Below are positions 62,793 to 64,000 of a stretch of 64,000 bases of DNA, in pieces (position 1 is the first letter of the stretch; each line of letters opens with the position of its first letter). A program made the position numbers and the translations under genes. The notes beneath the pieces are model-generated. The model was not told the origin of the DNA. It did not search any database and saw nothing but the letters and a program-made list of their open reading frames with translations. Source of the DNA: Pseudomonas saponiphila (lineage in GTDB: Bacteria; Pseudomonadota; Gammaproteobacteria; Pseudomonadales; Pseudomonadaceae); assembly GCF_900105185.1 (NCBI RefSeq), contig NZ_FNTJ01000001.1, forward strand, positions 3,740,501 to 3,804,500, read 5' to 3'.

Positions 62793-64000
62793 TCAAATCA
62801 GCCGCTGGATCTGCTTGTGCCGCCAGACCAGCTTGAAGTAGCCAACCTGCAGCACCAGCATGCTCAGGTAGGCCACCGGGAAGGCCATCCACACCCCTTG
62901 CAGGCCGAAGTGCGCATCCAGCAGATAGGCCATCGGCACCTGCACTCCGAGGATGCAGAAAATCGAGATCGCCACCGGCATCAGCACCGTGCCGCTGGCG
63001 CGCATGATGCCACCCACCACCGCCTGGAAGCCGAACACCAGGATGCTCCAGAGCATGATGTGCAGCAGGTGTTCGGCCTGCATCAGGGCCGCCGGATCAA
63101 TGATGAACAGCCCCAGCAGCCAATGGGAAATCAGGTAGCCGAGCAGCACCAGGGCCCCGGTCAGGCACAGGTTGATCGCCAGCCCCGTGCGCAGGATCGG
63201 GGTGATGCGTTCCAGGCGCCCGGCACCGATGGCCTGGGCCCCGAGGATCGAGGCAGTGATGGCGATCGACAGTGCCGGGAACTGCACATAGTTGACGATC
63301 TGGGTCACCGCGCCATAGGCCGCCGTGGCCTGGGAGCCGTGGCGATTGACCAGGGCCAGGATCACCAGCTCGGACAGCGAGATCACCACCATCTGCACCC
63401 CGGTGGGCAGGCCGATGCGCAGCACCTTGCCGAGGATCGCCCGGTCCAGCTTCATTGCGGCGAACAGCGCCCGGTCCGGCGCCAGCGGGTGCGCCCGGCC
63501 GCTAAGGCGCCAGACCAGAAAGCCCATGGCCAGGACATTGCCCGCCAGCCCGGCGAATGCCGCACTCTGGATGCCCATCGGCGGCAACCCCAGCCAGCCG
63601 CGAATCAGCGCCGGGGTCAGGAGCAGGCCCGCCAGGGTCGAGACGATCAGCGCCAGCAGCGGCGACAGGGTATCGCTGACGCCACGCAGCAGCTGGGTAT
63701 AGAGCACGAACACCAGCAGCAACGGCATGATCAGCATCATCACCCGGGCATAACCCACCGCGTCGTCCAGCACATCCGCCGGCGTGCCCAGGCCTTGCAG
63801 GGCCGGCCGGGCGAAGAGCATGCCCAGCACCGCCCCCAGCAGGCCGATCAGGGCTCCCAGCAGCAAGGTGCTGCCGGCCACCGACTTGACCGCATGCAGT
63901 TCCCTGGCGCCCCAGGCCTGGCCGATCAACACCGAGGCACCGGCGCCCAGGCCGATCACCAGGGCGATGAAGAAGAACACGATGGGGAACATCCCCGACA
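62793..64000 (-). CDS. MATE-family multidrug efflux transporter (5' truncated by window)
   Basis: At least 400 residues of a 12-helix MATE exporter. The frame is open to the end of the window, so about 50-60 residues including helix 1 lie beyond it. Features include GLGAGASVLIGQAWGARE in the first half, and in the second half GLPTGVQMVVISLSELVILALVNRHGSQATAAYGA, the repeated half typical of the family. It exports cationic drugs with Na+ or H+. Substrate unknown. Confidence 0.88.
   Translation of the reverse strand, partial: SGMFPIVFFFIALVIGLGAGASVLIGQAWGARELHAVKSVAGSTLLLGALIGLLGAVLGMLFARPALQGLGTPADVLDDAVGYARVMMLIMPLLLVFVLYTQLLRGVSDTLSPLLALIVSTLAGLLLTPALIRGWLGLPPMGIQSAAFAGLAGNVLAMGFLVWRLSGRAHPLAPDRALFAAMKLDRAILGKVLRIGLPTGVQMVVISLSELVILALVNRHGSQATAAYGAVTQIVNYVQFPALSIAITASILGAQAIGAGRLERITPILRTGLAINLCLTGALVLLGYLISHWLLGLFIIDPAALMQAEHLLHIMLWSILVFGFQAVVGGIMRASGTVLMPVAISIFCILGVQVPMAYLLDAHFGLQGVWMAFPVAYLSMLVLQVGYFKLVWRHKQIQRLI

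Noticed and set aside
1..64000. CRISPR arrays
   Set aside because: The REP arrays are regular, but the repeats are long inverted cores with conserved, not unique, spacers, and no cas genes are present.

Overview
The window looks like chromosomal DNA of a fluorescens-group Pseudomonas (P. protegens/P. chlororaphis-like). It is GC-rich with strongly GC-ending codons. It carries many copies of the Pseudomonas REP element (cores related to GTAGGAGCCGGCTTGCCGGCGAAGG) and a polB DNA polymerase II gene. Its NAD-salvage block, nadE-pncB-pncA / nadD2-nrtR, has the order I recall from P. aeruginosa PA4920-PA4916. No rRNA, tRNA, CRISPR array, prophage or intact insertion sequence was seen. The window starts inside a CPA2 cation/proton antiporter gene and ends inside a MATE efflux gene.

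Layout. 1-4 kb: antiporter, a frame-preserving REP array, an AlkD-like HEAT-repeat protein and a cytochrome b561. 4.2-10.6 kb: a seven-gene, translationally coupled operon encoding a thermostable-hemolysin/GNAT-like protein, an AMP-forming acyl ligase, a heme-oxygenase-like diiron enzyme, an SDR, a secreted TPR protein, an OmpR-type regulator and a sensor kinase. Two direct-repeat boxes of the PmrA/QseB type precede it. This is the best candidate for an undescribed system: a small self-regulated pathway probably acting on a fatty-acyl substrate. 10.6-17.9 kb: small envelope protein, PhyH-like dioxygenase, LysR with divergent GMC oxidoreductase, MFS transporter, Gly/Cys-rich protein, with REP clusters between. 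18-24.5 kb: orphan SUKH-3 immunity-like gene, serralysin metalloprotease, small secreted protein, cupin, polB and an unknown small gene.

24.6-29.7 kb: a leftward operon (amidohydrolase, ABM-membrane protein, chloroperoxidase-like hydrolase, YcaC-like hydrolase) divergent from a LysR gene, with nested palindromes between them. 29.9-34.9 kb: a 1670-residue RTX protein built on five almost identical 642-bp tandem units. 35-40.3 kb: ICMT-like membrane methyltransferase, gamma-glutamylpolyamine synthetase and oxidase pair, GFA protein and a small unknown. 40.5-45.2 kb: NAD-salvage regulon with two NrtR-type palindromes in the divergent promoter. 45-52 kb: LysR with divergent class III aminotransferase, DUF4174 protein, a hairpin-rich intergenic region, a REC-CheC protein coupled to a PAS-GGDEF cyclase, and a beta-propeller-like protein. 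52-60 kb: saccharopine-dehydrogenase-like enzyme, oxaloacetate decarboxylase, single-domain response regulator, sirtuin, PpnN nucleosidase, ketosteroid-dehydrogenase-like flavoprotein and a lipoprotein. 60.4-64 kb: small membrane proteins, an XRE regulator, a GNAT remnant and the MATE gene.

All assignments come from reading motifs, lengths and context by eye; no database search was run.
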